Positions 1 to 6,113 of a DNA stretch of 7,213 nt are shown piece by piece. The notes under the pieces were generated by a model. The model had not been told where the DNA came from and made no database searches. It saw nothing but the letters and a program-made list of their open reading frames with translations. How positions within the stretch are numbered: the stretch's first letter is position 1; every line of letters begins with the position of its first letter. A program made the position numbers and the translations under genes. Source of the stretch: Schlesneria sp. (GTDB taxonomy: Bacteria > Planctomycetota > Planctomycetia > Planctomycetales > Planctomycetaceae); NCBI GenBank assembly GCA_025353525.1, contig JANXOO010001546.1, forward strand, positions 1 through 7,213, written 5' to 3'.

Positions 1-959
1 GCATATGCCACGAGTTGGCCATAGCTACTGACGAAAGGAAGGCTTAAAAGTGCTGCCGCGAGCATCCCCATCGCTACAGATGCGAGTACCGAAATTCGGA
101 TTCGCGTCGCCAGCCAGCCGGTCATCAGGTTACTCACTAACCCGATGACGGTCGTCATCATCCCCAGGTCGTAAAACGCCGACTTCACGAATCCTCGCTC
201 GATCAAAAGCGACTCGTTGAAGAGTGACACTCCGGACGATACCAGTCCGTAAAGGGAGGTTGCGAGTCCGAACATCCAGAAAGCGGGTGTGGCAAGTGCC
301 TCGGCCAGAGTGAAGTCGGCTCGATCATCGGGATCGGCGTTGGTGGAATCGCGATCAGAAGTTGCAGGTGCCGATCGGACGAGTAACAAAAACGCGGGCG
401 CGATTCCGAAGAGCAACAAACCACCGAGCATTCGCCATTGTATCCGCCAATCGAGTTCACTCTGACCGCGACCCCAGTAAAACGCGAACGCGAATCCGAC
501 GGAGACAAGCAGGGAATAGATGGCTGTTGCTAACGGCAATCCGGCCTTGAACCATTTCCCTGTCATCGAAATGCTGACTACTGAAAGGGCACTTTGCCCC
601 AATCCACGTGTGAGGGCAATCAATATCGCAAACGAAATGGCACCGACTGCGTTGGTCATTCGGATCACGACAAGACCCAGCAGACTAACGACCAGTGTCG
701 ATGTGACTCTGAGGCCGCAGCGGTCGAGCATCCAACCGGCTGGAATGCAAAACAGAGCTCCGATCAACGTTGCCCACAGATTGATCATTCCAAATGTCTG
801 CCGGTCGAGTTGCAGCGACGAATCGGCCAGCAGTCGTTCGGTGATCATCCCTAACCCGTGCGTTCGACCGGGGAGCGTCGCGACCATGGCCAGTGCTGCC
901 AGAATGACAATGACCCATCCATAAGCGGGCGTTCGAACGGTATCGGATTCGCGTGTCAC
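1..959 (-). CDS. MFS family transporter, 3' end cut off by the window edge
   Basis: Major facilitator superfamily permease, probably an inner-membrane secondary transporter; substrate unknown. Reading leftward the frame stays open for 319 codons to the window edge with no stop. Hydrophobic helices begin near residue 13 (YGWVIVILAALAMV). An MFS motif A is present at residues 75-84 (GWMLDRCGLR), with a motif-B-like arginine (LTRGLGQ, R118). Six helices are followed by a charged cytoplasmic loop rich in Asp and Arg (about 195-217), then the second half starts (TPAFWMFGLATSLYG). A degenerate second motif A (GWLATRIR) lies near 281. Compared with a usual 400-430 residues, roughly the last 80-110 are missing. 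The start is uncertain: GTG at 959 is used, but TTG at 989 is in frame and only one base after the PhyH stop; neither has a good Shine-Dalgarno, and the first ATG (887) would cut into helix 1. The tight spacing suggests co-transcription with the dioxygenase gene. The family is clear; the substrate is not. Confidence 0.85.
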   Translation of the reverse strand, partial: MTRESDTVRTPAYGWVIVILAALAMVATLPGRTHGLGMITERLLADSSLQLDRQTFGMINLWATLIGALFCIPAGWMLDRCGLRVTSTLVVSLLGLVVIRMTNAVGAISFAILIALTRGLGQSALSVVSISMTGKWFKAGLPLATAIYSLLVSVGFAFAFYWGRGQSELDWRIQWRMLGGLLLFGIAPAFLLLVRSAPATSDRDSTNADPDDRADFTLAEALATPAFWMFGLATSLYGLVSSGVSLFNESLLIERGFVKSAFYDLGMMTTVIGLVSNLMTGWLATRIRISVLASVAMGMLAAALLSLPFVSSYGQLVAY

Positions 960-990
960 AGAATGGCTCGACGTGGTAAGGATGGACAAA

Positions 991-1770
991 CTATTTGAAA
1001 TAAACCGGTTCGCTTAAAGTCGATTGACGATATTCCCGGATTCGTTCGCGAAATTCGGCGTAATGAGATTCGCGCTGCTCACCCCCGTCGGAGAGAGAGT
1101 TATAGCTGACATAAAGGACGCGACGCATACGGTTCGAACGATTCGGGTCAGATCGGTGCGGCGTCAGACCGTGAAAAATTGCGATGTCGCCAGGGTTCAG
1201 TACCAGCGGAGTTCGCCGCGAAGTGTCAACAGCATCATCCGGCAACATATAGTCTGATTCGTTGCGAGACAGGAAATCGCCGTGATAGCCCGAGAAAACC
1301 TCGGTGCAACCATTTTCTTCTGAACTGGGGTCGATGGGAATCAGGACCGTCAGAAAGGTGCTCGGGAATCCTTTCCACGCAAGGGGGATGTCCTGATGCA
1401 ATTTATAGCCGAGTGCCCCGGGCGGCTTGAATATAAGCTTATCCTTGAACAGGCACGCGGGTTCTCCGTACAGCGATTCGAGCACAGACAGAATTCTGGC
1501 ATCCTTGCTGAAGGACTCGCAAACCTGAGAAAGATCGTTGACGGGATCGAAAACCTCGAACAGCAATTCTCCGGTCTGGTGATGTGGCATGTACCGGCAG
1601 CGCAAGTTGCGCGGATCGATCAGGTCCGCGCACTCCGACAACAGCCGGTTTGACTCATTCAGCAACCGCTGCATTTCGTCGGGATCAAAAACATTTCGCA
1701 GTACAAGAAACCCGTGCTTCTCGTACTGCGAACGACGGGCAATTGCCGCCTCTTCGACAACCGCTGTCAT
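991..1770 (-). CDS. Phytanoyl-CoA dioxygenase (PhyH) family protein
   Basis: Predicted cytosolic Fe(II)/2-oxoglutarate-dependent oxygenase of the PhyH family, 259 residues, the usual size for bacterial members. Such enzymes couple oxidative decarboxylation of 2-oxoglutarate to hydroxylation of a small molecule. The N-terminal helix and strand (YEKHGFLVLRNVFDPDEM, about 16-33) are typical. The iron-binding facial triad is visible as H125-x-D127 (LHQDIPLAW) and distal H205 (GLTPHRSDPN). An arginine at 216 or 217 (NRMRRVLY) sits where the 2-oxoglutarate carboxylate is normally bound, so the active site looks intact. NPGDIAIFHG (192-201) is the strand before the distal histidine. ATG start at 1770; no strong Shine-Dalgarno is seen. 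It lies 80 bases downstream of the DUF1559 gene and is followed almost immediately by the MFS gene, so the latter two are likely one unit. Members act on many substrates (phytanoyl-CoA, ectoine, phosphonates, antibiotic intermediates), and nothing here selects among them. Confidence 0.9.
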   Translation of the reverse strand: MTAVVEEAAIARRSQYEKHGFLVLRNVFDPDEMQRLLNESNRLLSECADLIDPRNLRCRYMPHHQTGELLFEVFDPVNDLSQVCESFSKDARILSVLESLYGEPACLFKDKLIFKPPGALGYKLHQDIPLAWKGFPSTFLTVLIPIDPSSEENGCTEVFSGYHGDFLSRNESDYMLPDDAVDTSRRTPLVLNPGDIAIFHGLTPHRSDPNRSNRMRRVLYVSYNSLSDGGEQRESHYAEFRERIREYRQSTLSEPVYFK

Positions 1771-1850
1771 GGCGTCACTTTCGACAGGTCAATATTCACC
1801 ACAGATTCGGCGATTGGCGGTTACGATCGGGTTGCGTTCCGAACCGACCA

Positions 1851-2873
1851 TTAGAAATCGCCGACGATTTCGCTACCCGATCGGGTCGCGAGAGCTCGCC
1901 AGGAATTCTTGTCGATATTTTCGTTGACGAAACGCACCGAACCATCGCACAGCAGCAGATGGACTCCGCCAACATGCAGGCTGCGTGCGGCCTTCCAGCC
2001 GACTGCTGTATATCCCAACGACGCGGCGTTGGTGATGCAATCCCAGCGTTTGTCATTTGGAGTATAGTAATGATTGTAAGACGTATTGCGGATCTCGCCC
2101 GAATACCACAGGAATTGCCTGGGGTCCTGAAGATTCCACATGGACGGAGTTGCACAGGACGCATCGTCAACATTTTGAAATGACAGGTTGTACGCATAAA
2201 CCTTCTGAACGGACGCGGGTGGTGTGCTGCCCGAAAACTTCGTTGCACCTTCACCGAGCACACTTTCGGACATGCACGCGGTGTTGCTAGTTCCATCGGA
2301 GATGTCGCCAATCCTGACCTTCGAGTTCGCAAACATCACGCCATCCGCGTTGTACGGAGAGCCGTTGATCGTTCCGCCAGCCAGCGTATCGATTCCCGAC
2401 CCCTGGTTGCCGCAGTAGTTGGAAGGACCGAGCGATGCGACGCCGTAGTCTCCACCCAGTGACCGGGCCTTGTCGCTTGGACACAAGAAGGCCGGAATAA
2501 TGTAGCTCGCTGCCAGAGCATTATTCGCGTCCGCGATGAAGAAGGGTGAAGTCGCAGCATACGTCGGTGCGTTCAGATTCATCAGGTTATAGATCGGCGT
2601 CTGGTCAAGATACGGGCTGAGGTATGCAAGCACGCCCCAATTGCCTGCGCTATACTTAAAACTGCCACCGGGGACCAGGTTCGGCGGAAACGTCGTATGC
2701 GAGCTTTCGTAATTGTGCAGCGCCAATCCAAGCTGCTTGAGATTATTCCGGCACTGGGTCCGGCGGGCCGCTTCGCGCGCCTGCTGAACGGCAGGTAACA
2801 GCAACGCAATTAACACGGCGATAATTGCGATCACGACCAGAAGTTCAATCAGTGTGAATGCCCGACGTTTCAT
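1851..2873 (-). CDS. DUF1559 domain-containing protein with prepilin-type N-terminus
   Basis: Planctomycete-type DUF1559 protein (also called SBP_bac_10), 340 residues. It carries a type IV prepilin/pseudopilin signal: a short basic leader (MKRRA), FTLIELL, then a hydrophobic helix to about residue 28. Cleavage is expected between A5 and F6 with E10 as the conserved +5 glutamate; the residue before the cut is Ala rather than the classical Gly. It is followed by QQAREAARRTQCRNNLKQLG (30-49), a hallmark of this family, then a large beta-rich domain and a C-terminal H-X9-DG motif (H300, D310-G311) ending in EIVGDF. The likely role is an exported or surface pseudopilin-like protein; the function of this very expanded family is unknown. 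The ATG at 2873 is chosen over upstream in-frame codons because it gives the correct prepilin leader and has AGAGGG eight bases upstream. The gene has its own leader and probably its own promoter. Confidence 0.95.
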   Translation of the reverse strand: MKRRAFTLIELLVVIAIIAVLIALLLPAVQQAREAARRTQCRNNLKQLGLALHNYESSHTTFPPNLVPGGSFKYSAGNWGVLAYLSPYLDQTPIYNLMNLNAPTYAATSPFFIADANNALAASYIIPAFLCPSDKARSLGGDYGVASLGPSNYCGNQGSGIDTLAGGTINGSPYNADGVMFANSKVRIGDISDGTSNTACMSESVLGEGATKFSGSTPPASVQKVYAYNLSFQNVDDASCATPSMWNLQDPRQFLWYSGEIRNTSYNHYYTPNDKRWDCITNAASLGYTAVGWKAARSLHVGGVHLLLCDGSVRFVNENIDKNSWRALATRSGSEIVGDF

Positions 2874-2881
2874 GTCCAGAA

Positions 2882-2887
2882 CCCTCT
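2882..2887 (-). promoter_or_regulatory. Shine-Dalgarno of the DUF1559 gene
   Basis: On the minus strand AGAGGG lies 8 bases before the ATG at 2873. It is the clearest ribosome binding site in the window and fixes the start at the prepilin leader MKRRAFTLIEL rather than 19 codons further upstream. Confidence 0.7.
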
Positions 2888-2912
2888 TGAAAGCAATAAG
2901 AAATAAATGGCA

Positions 2913-2940
2913 CAACGTTCTCACGAACATTAGAATGTTG
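2913..2940. repeat. Imperfect inverted repeat in the DUF1559 leader
   Basis: CAACGTTCT at 2913-2921 faces AGAATGTTG at 2932-2940, matching at 8 of 9 positions with a 10-base spacer. Inside it a perfect 14-base palindrome AACATT-AG-AATGTT occupies 2926-2939. It ends about 40 bases upstream of the DUF1559 start, where an operator or a leader hairpin could sit. Short AT-rich palindromes also arise by chance, so a regulatory role is only a suggestion. Confidence 0.3.
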
Positions 2941-3195
2941 CGCCGCGCAGGTCAAGCGACCAGAGCAGTGTGACGGCATTTGTTGTAATCAGGCGACCGG
3001 CAGTGGAAAATTGGCCCACTTTTTCAGTAACCGGTATTTCATTTGCCTCCGGCCGCTGTAAGGGTGTCGATAAATTGTCATATCCTGCTGCTTCGACAGA
3101 AACGAAAACTGCACCATGCAGGCCTTTCTCAATAAAAGCATGCTGCGGTTAATGGAACTGTCCTTTTGTCATTCTCCAGACGCGACCTTCGCTCT

Positions 3196-3729
3196 TCATC
3201 GTTCCTTGATGCGGCTCACATTGCCACCGGGCCTTCGCAAGGCACAAACCAGCATACCGGCAAGAAATATCGCAACGACCGGCTGCCAGAACGGGGGACC
3301 GAAAATGGCGGTCGCCTGAAACATCAGGAACGCAAATATTCCCTGTACCGTCCAATAGCAAAGTCGATTGTCGGGCCAGTCGAGGCGCTTCCACCACAGA
3401 CATGTATCAGCCATCCACAGGCCAAGAAAAGCCTCGTTGACATACAGTCCGATTCCGGAATTCCAACCGGTCATCTCGGCCGTTCGCCTGGCGGTAAAAT
3501 CAAATGCGGCCGCATGATCCCAGCCGTGCTGGAAATGGAATGCCGCGACGACATGAGCGATGAACCAGAGGCAACCGACGGTCCACCACCACCGCGCGAC
3601 GCGGAAATCTCCGCTACGCAGATCGCAAACGAGGCGTGCGGCATAACACGCCACGGCGAACCGCGCCGTCCAGCGAATGACGGATTCGCCATCCACAATT
3701 GTTGAGACGTTCAATTGGCCCTTCCACAC
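3196..3729 (-). CDS. Uncharacterised histidine-rich multi-helix membrane protein
   Basis: I do not recognise a named family. The 177-residue product is strongly hydrophobic and Trp-rich (about a dozen Trp), with roughly four predicted membrane segments near residues 20-36, 47-65, 94-112 and 125-163; the last is long enough for two helices. Four histidines cluster at the end of the second segment (H59, H65, H68, H72; AHVVAAFHFQHGWDH), followed by a conserved-looking loop ARRTAEMTGWNSGIGLYVNEAF. This spacing could bind heme or a metal, but that is inference. The C-terminus is basic. It follows hemA by about 50 bases on the same strand, so it is probably co-transcribed with the heme genes. The GTG start at 3729 is uncertain: an in-frame TTG at 3714 has GGAAGGG four bases upstream and would give 172 residues. 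I treat it as real because of the coherent membrane topology and the orientation shared with its neighbours. Confidence 0.75.
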   Translation of the reverse strand: MWKGQLNVSTIVDGESVIRWTARFAVACYAARLVCDLRSGDFRVARWWWTVGCLWFIAHVVAAFHFQHGWDHAAAFDFTARRTAEMTGWNSGIGLYVNEAFLGLWMADTCLWWKRLDWPDNRLCYWTVQGIFAFLMFQATAIFGPPFWQPVVAIFLAGMLVCALRRPGGNVSRIKER

Positions 3730-3737
3730 AATTCAAC
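3709..3737 (-). promoter_or_regulatory. Candidate hairpin presenting a ribosome binding site
   Basis: On the minus strand GTTGAATTG (3737-3729) can pair with CAATTGAAC (3717-3709) except for one internal mismatch, leaving an 11-base loop TGTGGAAGGGC. The loop contains the Shine-Dalgarno-like GGAAGGG, and the 3' arm contains the candidate TTG start of the membrane protein. The pairing is seen directly; a role in translation is inference. Confidence 0.3.
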
Positions 3738-3777
3738 AAATGCGTTCACGAATTCCCTGTCGGCACACGACATGGCG

Positions 3778-5055
3778 TCAGTCCTGAAGGCCGAACAGTC
3801 TTTTCAGGGCGTTGATGAGTCCGTGAGGAGTCCCCTCGCGGGCTTCGTCCTTGAGTGCTTCGAGTGGTGGATGGAGCAGTTTGTTCACGATTCGCTCGAC
3901 GGTTCGCTCGATCTGCTCGCGATCTTTTTCGTCGAGGTGCGGCAGTTTGTGAAACAGTCGGTCGAGTTCATCTTTGCTGACTCCGTGCCAGTCCTGCATC
4001 AGCCGTGAAACAACGTCACCGCTTGCCCGACGATAGAATTCGCTTACGAACCTGGCTGTTTCCTCATCGACGATTTGCCTGGCCCGATCGATCTCGCCTA
4101 CGCGGGCCTTGCGGTTTTCTTCGCACGTTTTCTTCAGACAGTCGATGTCGTACAGAAAGACGTTATCCAGTTTGCCGACATCCGAGGCAAAGTCGCGAGG
4201 AGCTCCCAGGTCGAGAATAAACGTCGTTCGCCTGGAATCGGCCGCGCGGACCCGTTTGAACAGTCCCGCGTCAACGATCGGCTTGTCAGCTCCCGTCGTG
4301 CTGACGATCACATCCGCCGCACCGAGGCAATCATTTAATTGAGACCACGGAACGGCACGTCCGCCCCATTCGGTTGCAATCCGTTGGGCCCGATCAAGGC
4401 TTCGGTTAACGACAACGATGTCCCGAACTCCTTCGTCCTTCAAATAGCGCAGGGTTTCTTCTGCCATCTCGCCTGCTCCGATCACCAGGACCACCTTGTC
4501 GGCGAAATGATCGAAAATACTCTTTGCGAAATCGCCGACGGCGACGCTGGCGATCGACACCTTTCCTTCGGCCAGACGCGTTTCGGTGCGAACCCGGCTG
4601 GATGTTCTGATGGCCCCTTGAAAAAGCGTGTGAATGATCGGGCCGCAACCGCCATGTTTCTCGGCCACGCGATAGGCTTCACGGACCTGGTTCACAATTT
4701 GAGGCTCGCCAAGAACCATACTGTCGAGTGATGAAATCACCTCGTAAAGGTGCCGCACCGCCTCGGCCCCCGTTGCGGCTCGCAGTTCCCCGACGAATTC
4801 GTCCAGCGGAACGCCGTGGAACTCGGAAAGGAATTGTGCCAGCAGGGGTGGCGTCAGCGGGTCGGCATCAGTTGGTCGCGCGACGTATAATTCGACGCGA
4901 TTACACGTCGACAGTACGACCAGTTCCGTATCCGGAAATCGTTCGTTCAGTTTTGAATACGCCGCCGTTAGCTGTTCGGGTGATGCAAACGCCAGTCGCT
5001 CGCGAATGGCGAGTGGTGTTGTTTGATGCGTGCAGTAAAGAACGAGCAGGTTCAC
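3778..5055 (-). CDS. hemA: Glutamyl-tRNA reductase
   Basis: Cytosolic enzyme that reduces glutamyl-tRNA(Glu) with NADPH to glutamate-1-semialdehyde, the first committed step of C5-route tetrapyrrole (heme) synthesis. At 425 residues it is full length. The N-terminal catalytic domain has the nucleophilic cysteine C51 in LSTCNRVELY, the conserved H102 (VRHLYEV) and the signature SLDSMVLGEPQI (109-120). The NADPH-binding domain follows, with VIGAGEMAEE (191-200), VVNRSLDRA (215-223) and DLGAPRDF (282-289). The helical dimerisation domain covers about 320-425 (LLHPPLEALKDEA). The GTG at 5055 is chosen because the family begins at NLLVLYCTHQTTP; the 38 upstream in-frame codons are out-of-frame readthrough of the preceding gene. 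The start shares four bases (GTGA) with the stop of the CcsA/HemX gene, implying translational coupling. All key residues are present. Confidence 0.97.
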   Translation of the reverse strand: MNLLVLYCTHQTTPLAIRERLAFASPEQLTAAYSKLNERFPDTELVVLSTCNRVELYVARPTDADPLTPPLLAQFLSEFHGVPLDEFVGELRAATGAEAVRHLYEVISSLDSMVLGEPQIVNQVREAYRVAEKHGGCGPIIHTLFQGAIRTSSRVRTETRLAEGKVSIASVAVGDFAKSIFDHFADKVVLVIGAGEMAEETLRYLKDEGVRDIVVVNRSLDRAQRIATEWGGRAVPWSQLNDCLGAADVIVSTTGADKPIVDAGLFKRVRAADSRRTTFILDLGAPRDFASDVGKLDNVFLYDIDCLKKTCEENRKARVGEIDRARQIVDEETARFVSEFYRRASGDVVSRLMQDWHGVSKDELDRLFHKLPHLDEKDREQIERTVERIVNKLLHPPLEALKDEAREGTPHGLINALKRLFGLQD

Positions 5056-5921
5056 GACTGCCCCCGTTTCTCGAGCGGAACCGAGGCTGGCGTTCCATGG
5101 CGAATACCAATCGCTGAGGTCAGCACCTGAAGACCAACCAGCATCACCAGCAGAAACCCGCACGACCACGCGGTCAGCAAAGCCACTTGTCGGCCTGGAC
5201 TTCGTTTTTGAGTCAACAGCCAGACGAACAACCCGCCCATTAACAACCAGGTGATCCCGCTGCCGATGACAACCGGATCCGTCCAGATCGCCGGTACTTC
5301 GCCATTCTTCGCAAAAATCGACAGACCGAACCCTGACGCAACGCCAAATGTCAGCAAGGGAACGGCGGTCAGGATTGCCCAGCGGTTGAGCCGTTCTGTC
5401 AGTTCAAGATTCGGAAGCTTTAGCGGACCCGAAAGCGTTTCTCTCCGCTTCAGTCGTCGATGTTGCCACAAATACAACAGACTGAGCACGAAACCAAGCA
5501 ACACTCCTGCCGTACCCAGAACCAGCATCGAGGCGTGCAGGATGCCCCAGCGACGATGATAGTCGAGTTCCAAACGGGTCGACGAAGTGACGAATTGTGC
5601 CGAGATCACCAGAACCAGGATCACTGGCCACATCAGCAGTCCAATCCCCGATTCTCCGTCCGTCAACGAGACAAACAGGTAGACGAGCACAGCGACCCAC
5701 GCGAGCACCAGCAGCCAGTCATGATCAGACGAGAGCAACGGTGGCAGTTGTGCTACACTCGAACGTTGCAACAGGTAGAACGTCTGCGCGACCAATCCAG
5801 CCGCCCCGAAAACGAGTGCAAGGATTCGACCCAGGGCGCGTCGCCACTTGAGCTGAATCAGCTCGCAAGCGAAAGCGCAGCAATAGCTCGCCAGAAAACA
5901 GACGACTGTCGTTTTCAACAT
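5052..5921 (-). CDS. CcsA/HemX-family cytochrome c assembly membrane protein
   Basis: Inner-membrane protein of the cytochrome c assembly superfamily (CcsA, ResC, YpjD, HemX). The 289 residues give about eight hydrophobic segments (roughly 3-22, 31-51, 67-86, 93-111, 127-152, 180-202, 214-237, 245-268). Segment 5 holds a conserved-looking histidine (GILHASMLVLG, H129). Before segment 7 lies AIWTDPVVIGSG (211-222), a much reduced version of the Trp-rich heme-handling WWD motif, as in HemX/YpjD-type members. The ATG at 5921 is used because it precedes the first helix directly; AGGA lies only one base upstream, so the adjacent in-frame TTG (5918) could be the true start. Upstream codons encode non-family sequence. 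The 4-base overlap with hemA favours a HemX-like role, as in Bacillus where HemX lowers HemA levels, over a cytochrome c ligase subunit. No ResB-like partner is in the window, so the function remains open. Confidence 0.88.
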   Translation of the reverse strand: MLKTTVVCFLASYCCAFACELIQLKWRRALGRILALVFGAAGLVAQTFYLLQRSSVAQLPPLLSSDHDWLLVLAWVAVLVYLFVSLTDGESGIGLLMWPVILVLVISAQFVTSSTRLELDYHRRWGILHASMLVLGTAGVLLGFVLSLLYLWQHRRLKRRETLSGPLKLPNLELTERLNRWAILTAVPLLTFGVASGFGLSIFAKNGEVPAIWTDPVVIGSGITWLLMGGLFVWLLTQKRSPGRQVALLTAWSCGFLLVMLVGLQVLTSAIGIRHGTPASVPLEKRGQS

Positions 5922-6113
5922 ATCCTGCAAACCTCGCGTCCGGTAACTCGTATGACAACAAAGAGTAAAGGGGCGAGTCGATAGAGTAAAGCGGAGTCCT
6001 TGTCCCTTCCCACACTTGCCAGCCGCCCCCCCGCCGTGAGAACATGCATTCTTCAACCTCGAATGTCGACGTACAAGCGAATCACGCTCGATCTGTTCCG
6101 AACCCGAACCGCC
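5922..6113. promoter_or_regulatory. Divergent intergenic region between the heme unit and the HAD-like gene
   Basis: These 192 bases must hold the promoter of the leftward heme unit and, unless the HAD-like gene starts further upstream, its promoter too. No canonical sigma-70 pair is convincing on either strand. The notable content is the direct repeat at 5962-5991. In-frame codons at 6000 (TTG) and 6063 (ATG) would extend the HAD-like protein into this region. Confidence 0.45.
5962..5991. repeat. Direct repeat AGAGTAAAG, two copies 21 bases apart
   Basis: AGAGTAAAG occurs at 5962-5970 and again at 5983-5991. Both copies are followed by a G-rich tract and a GAGTC (GGGCGAGTC and CGGAGTCC). 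The 21-base spacing is two helical turns, placing both copies on one face of the DNA, as for paired regulator sites. It lies 40-70 bases before the start of the CcsA/HemX-hemA unit. The repeat is seen directly; regulator binding is inferred. Confidence 0.4.

Larger units (their letters stand above)
2874..3195. other. 322-base intergenic stretch, no convincing gene
   Basis: This separates the membrane-protein gene from the DUF1559 gene. It holds the DUF1559 leader, with a Shine-Dalgarno near 2885 and an inverted repeat at 2913-2940. The short frames that cross it have no recognisable product. It should contain the DUF1559 promoter and any terminator of the heme unit, but I see no canonical -35/-10 pair and no stem followed by a T-run on the minus strand. 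Confidence 0.6.

Noticed and set aside
520..924. Plus-strand 134-codon open frame
   Set aside because: It lies wholly opposite the MFS transporter, whose frame shows clear membrane helices and motif A; the plus-strand translation has no family features.
1854..1871. Perfect 7-base hairpin GAAATCG-CCGA-CGATTTC that could be a terminator
   Set aside because: It lies inside the codons for the conserved EIVGDF end of the DUF1559 protein and has no following T-run on the minus strand, so it is best explained by codon constraints.
1584..2183. Plus-strand 199-codon open frame
   Set aside because: It is antisense to the PhyH gene, the gap and the end of the DUF1559 gene, all of which are better supported; its composition is Arg/Ser-rich as expected of a shadow frame.
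1796..2332. Minus-strand 178-codon open frame
   Set aside because: It is an alternative frame of the DUF1559 gene, which ends in the correct H-X9-DG and EIVGDF signature in the other frame.
2970..3152. Plus-strand 60-codon frame in the intergenic stretch
   Set aside because: No recognisable domain, Shine-Dalgarno or compositional support; short frames of this size are expected by chance.
3166..3705. Plus-strand 179-codon frame opposite the membrane protein
   Set aside because: It competes with the minus-strand membrane protein at almost the same coordinates. The minus-strand product has coherent helices and continues the strand of the neighbouring genes, while this one is polar and featureless.
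5056..5169. N-terminal extension of HemA by 38 residues
   Set aside because: The extension is out-of-frame translation of the end of the CcsA/HemX gene; glutamyl-tRNA reductases start at the NLLVLYCTHQTTP segment, and the GTGA overlap gives a natural start.
5922..6056. N-terminal extension of the CcsA/HemX protein by 45 residues
   Set aside because: The extra sequence is not hydrophobic, resembles no family N-terminus and covers the divergent promoter region with the direct repeat.
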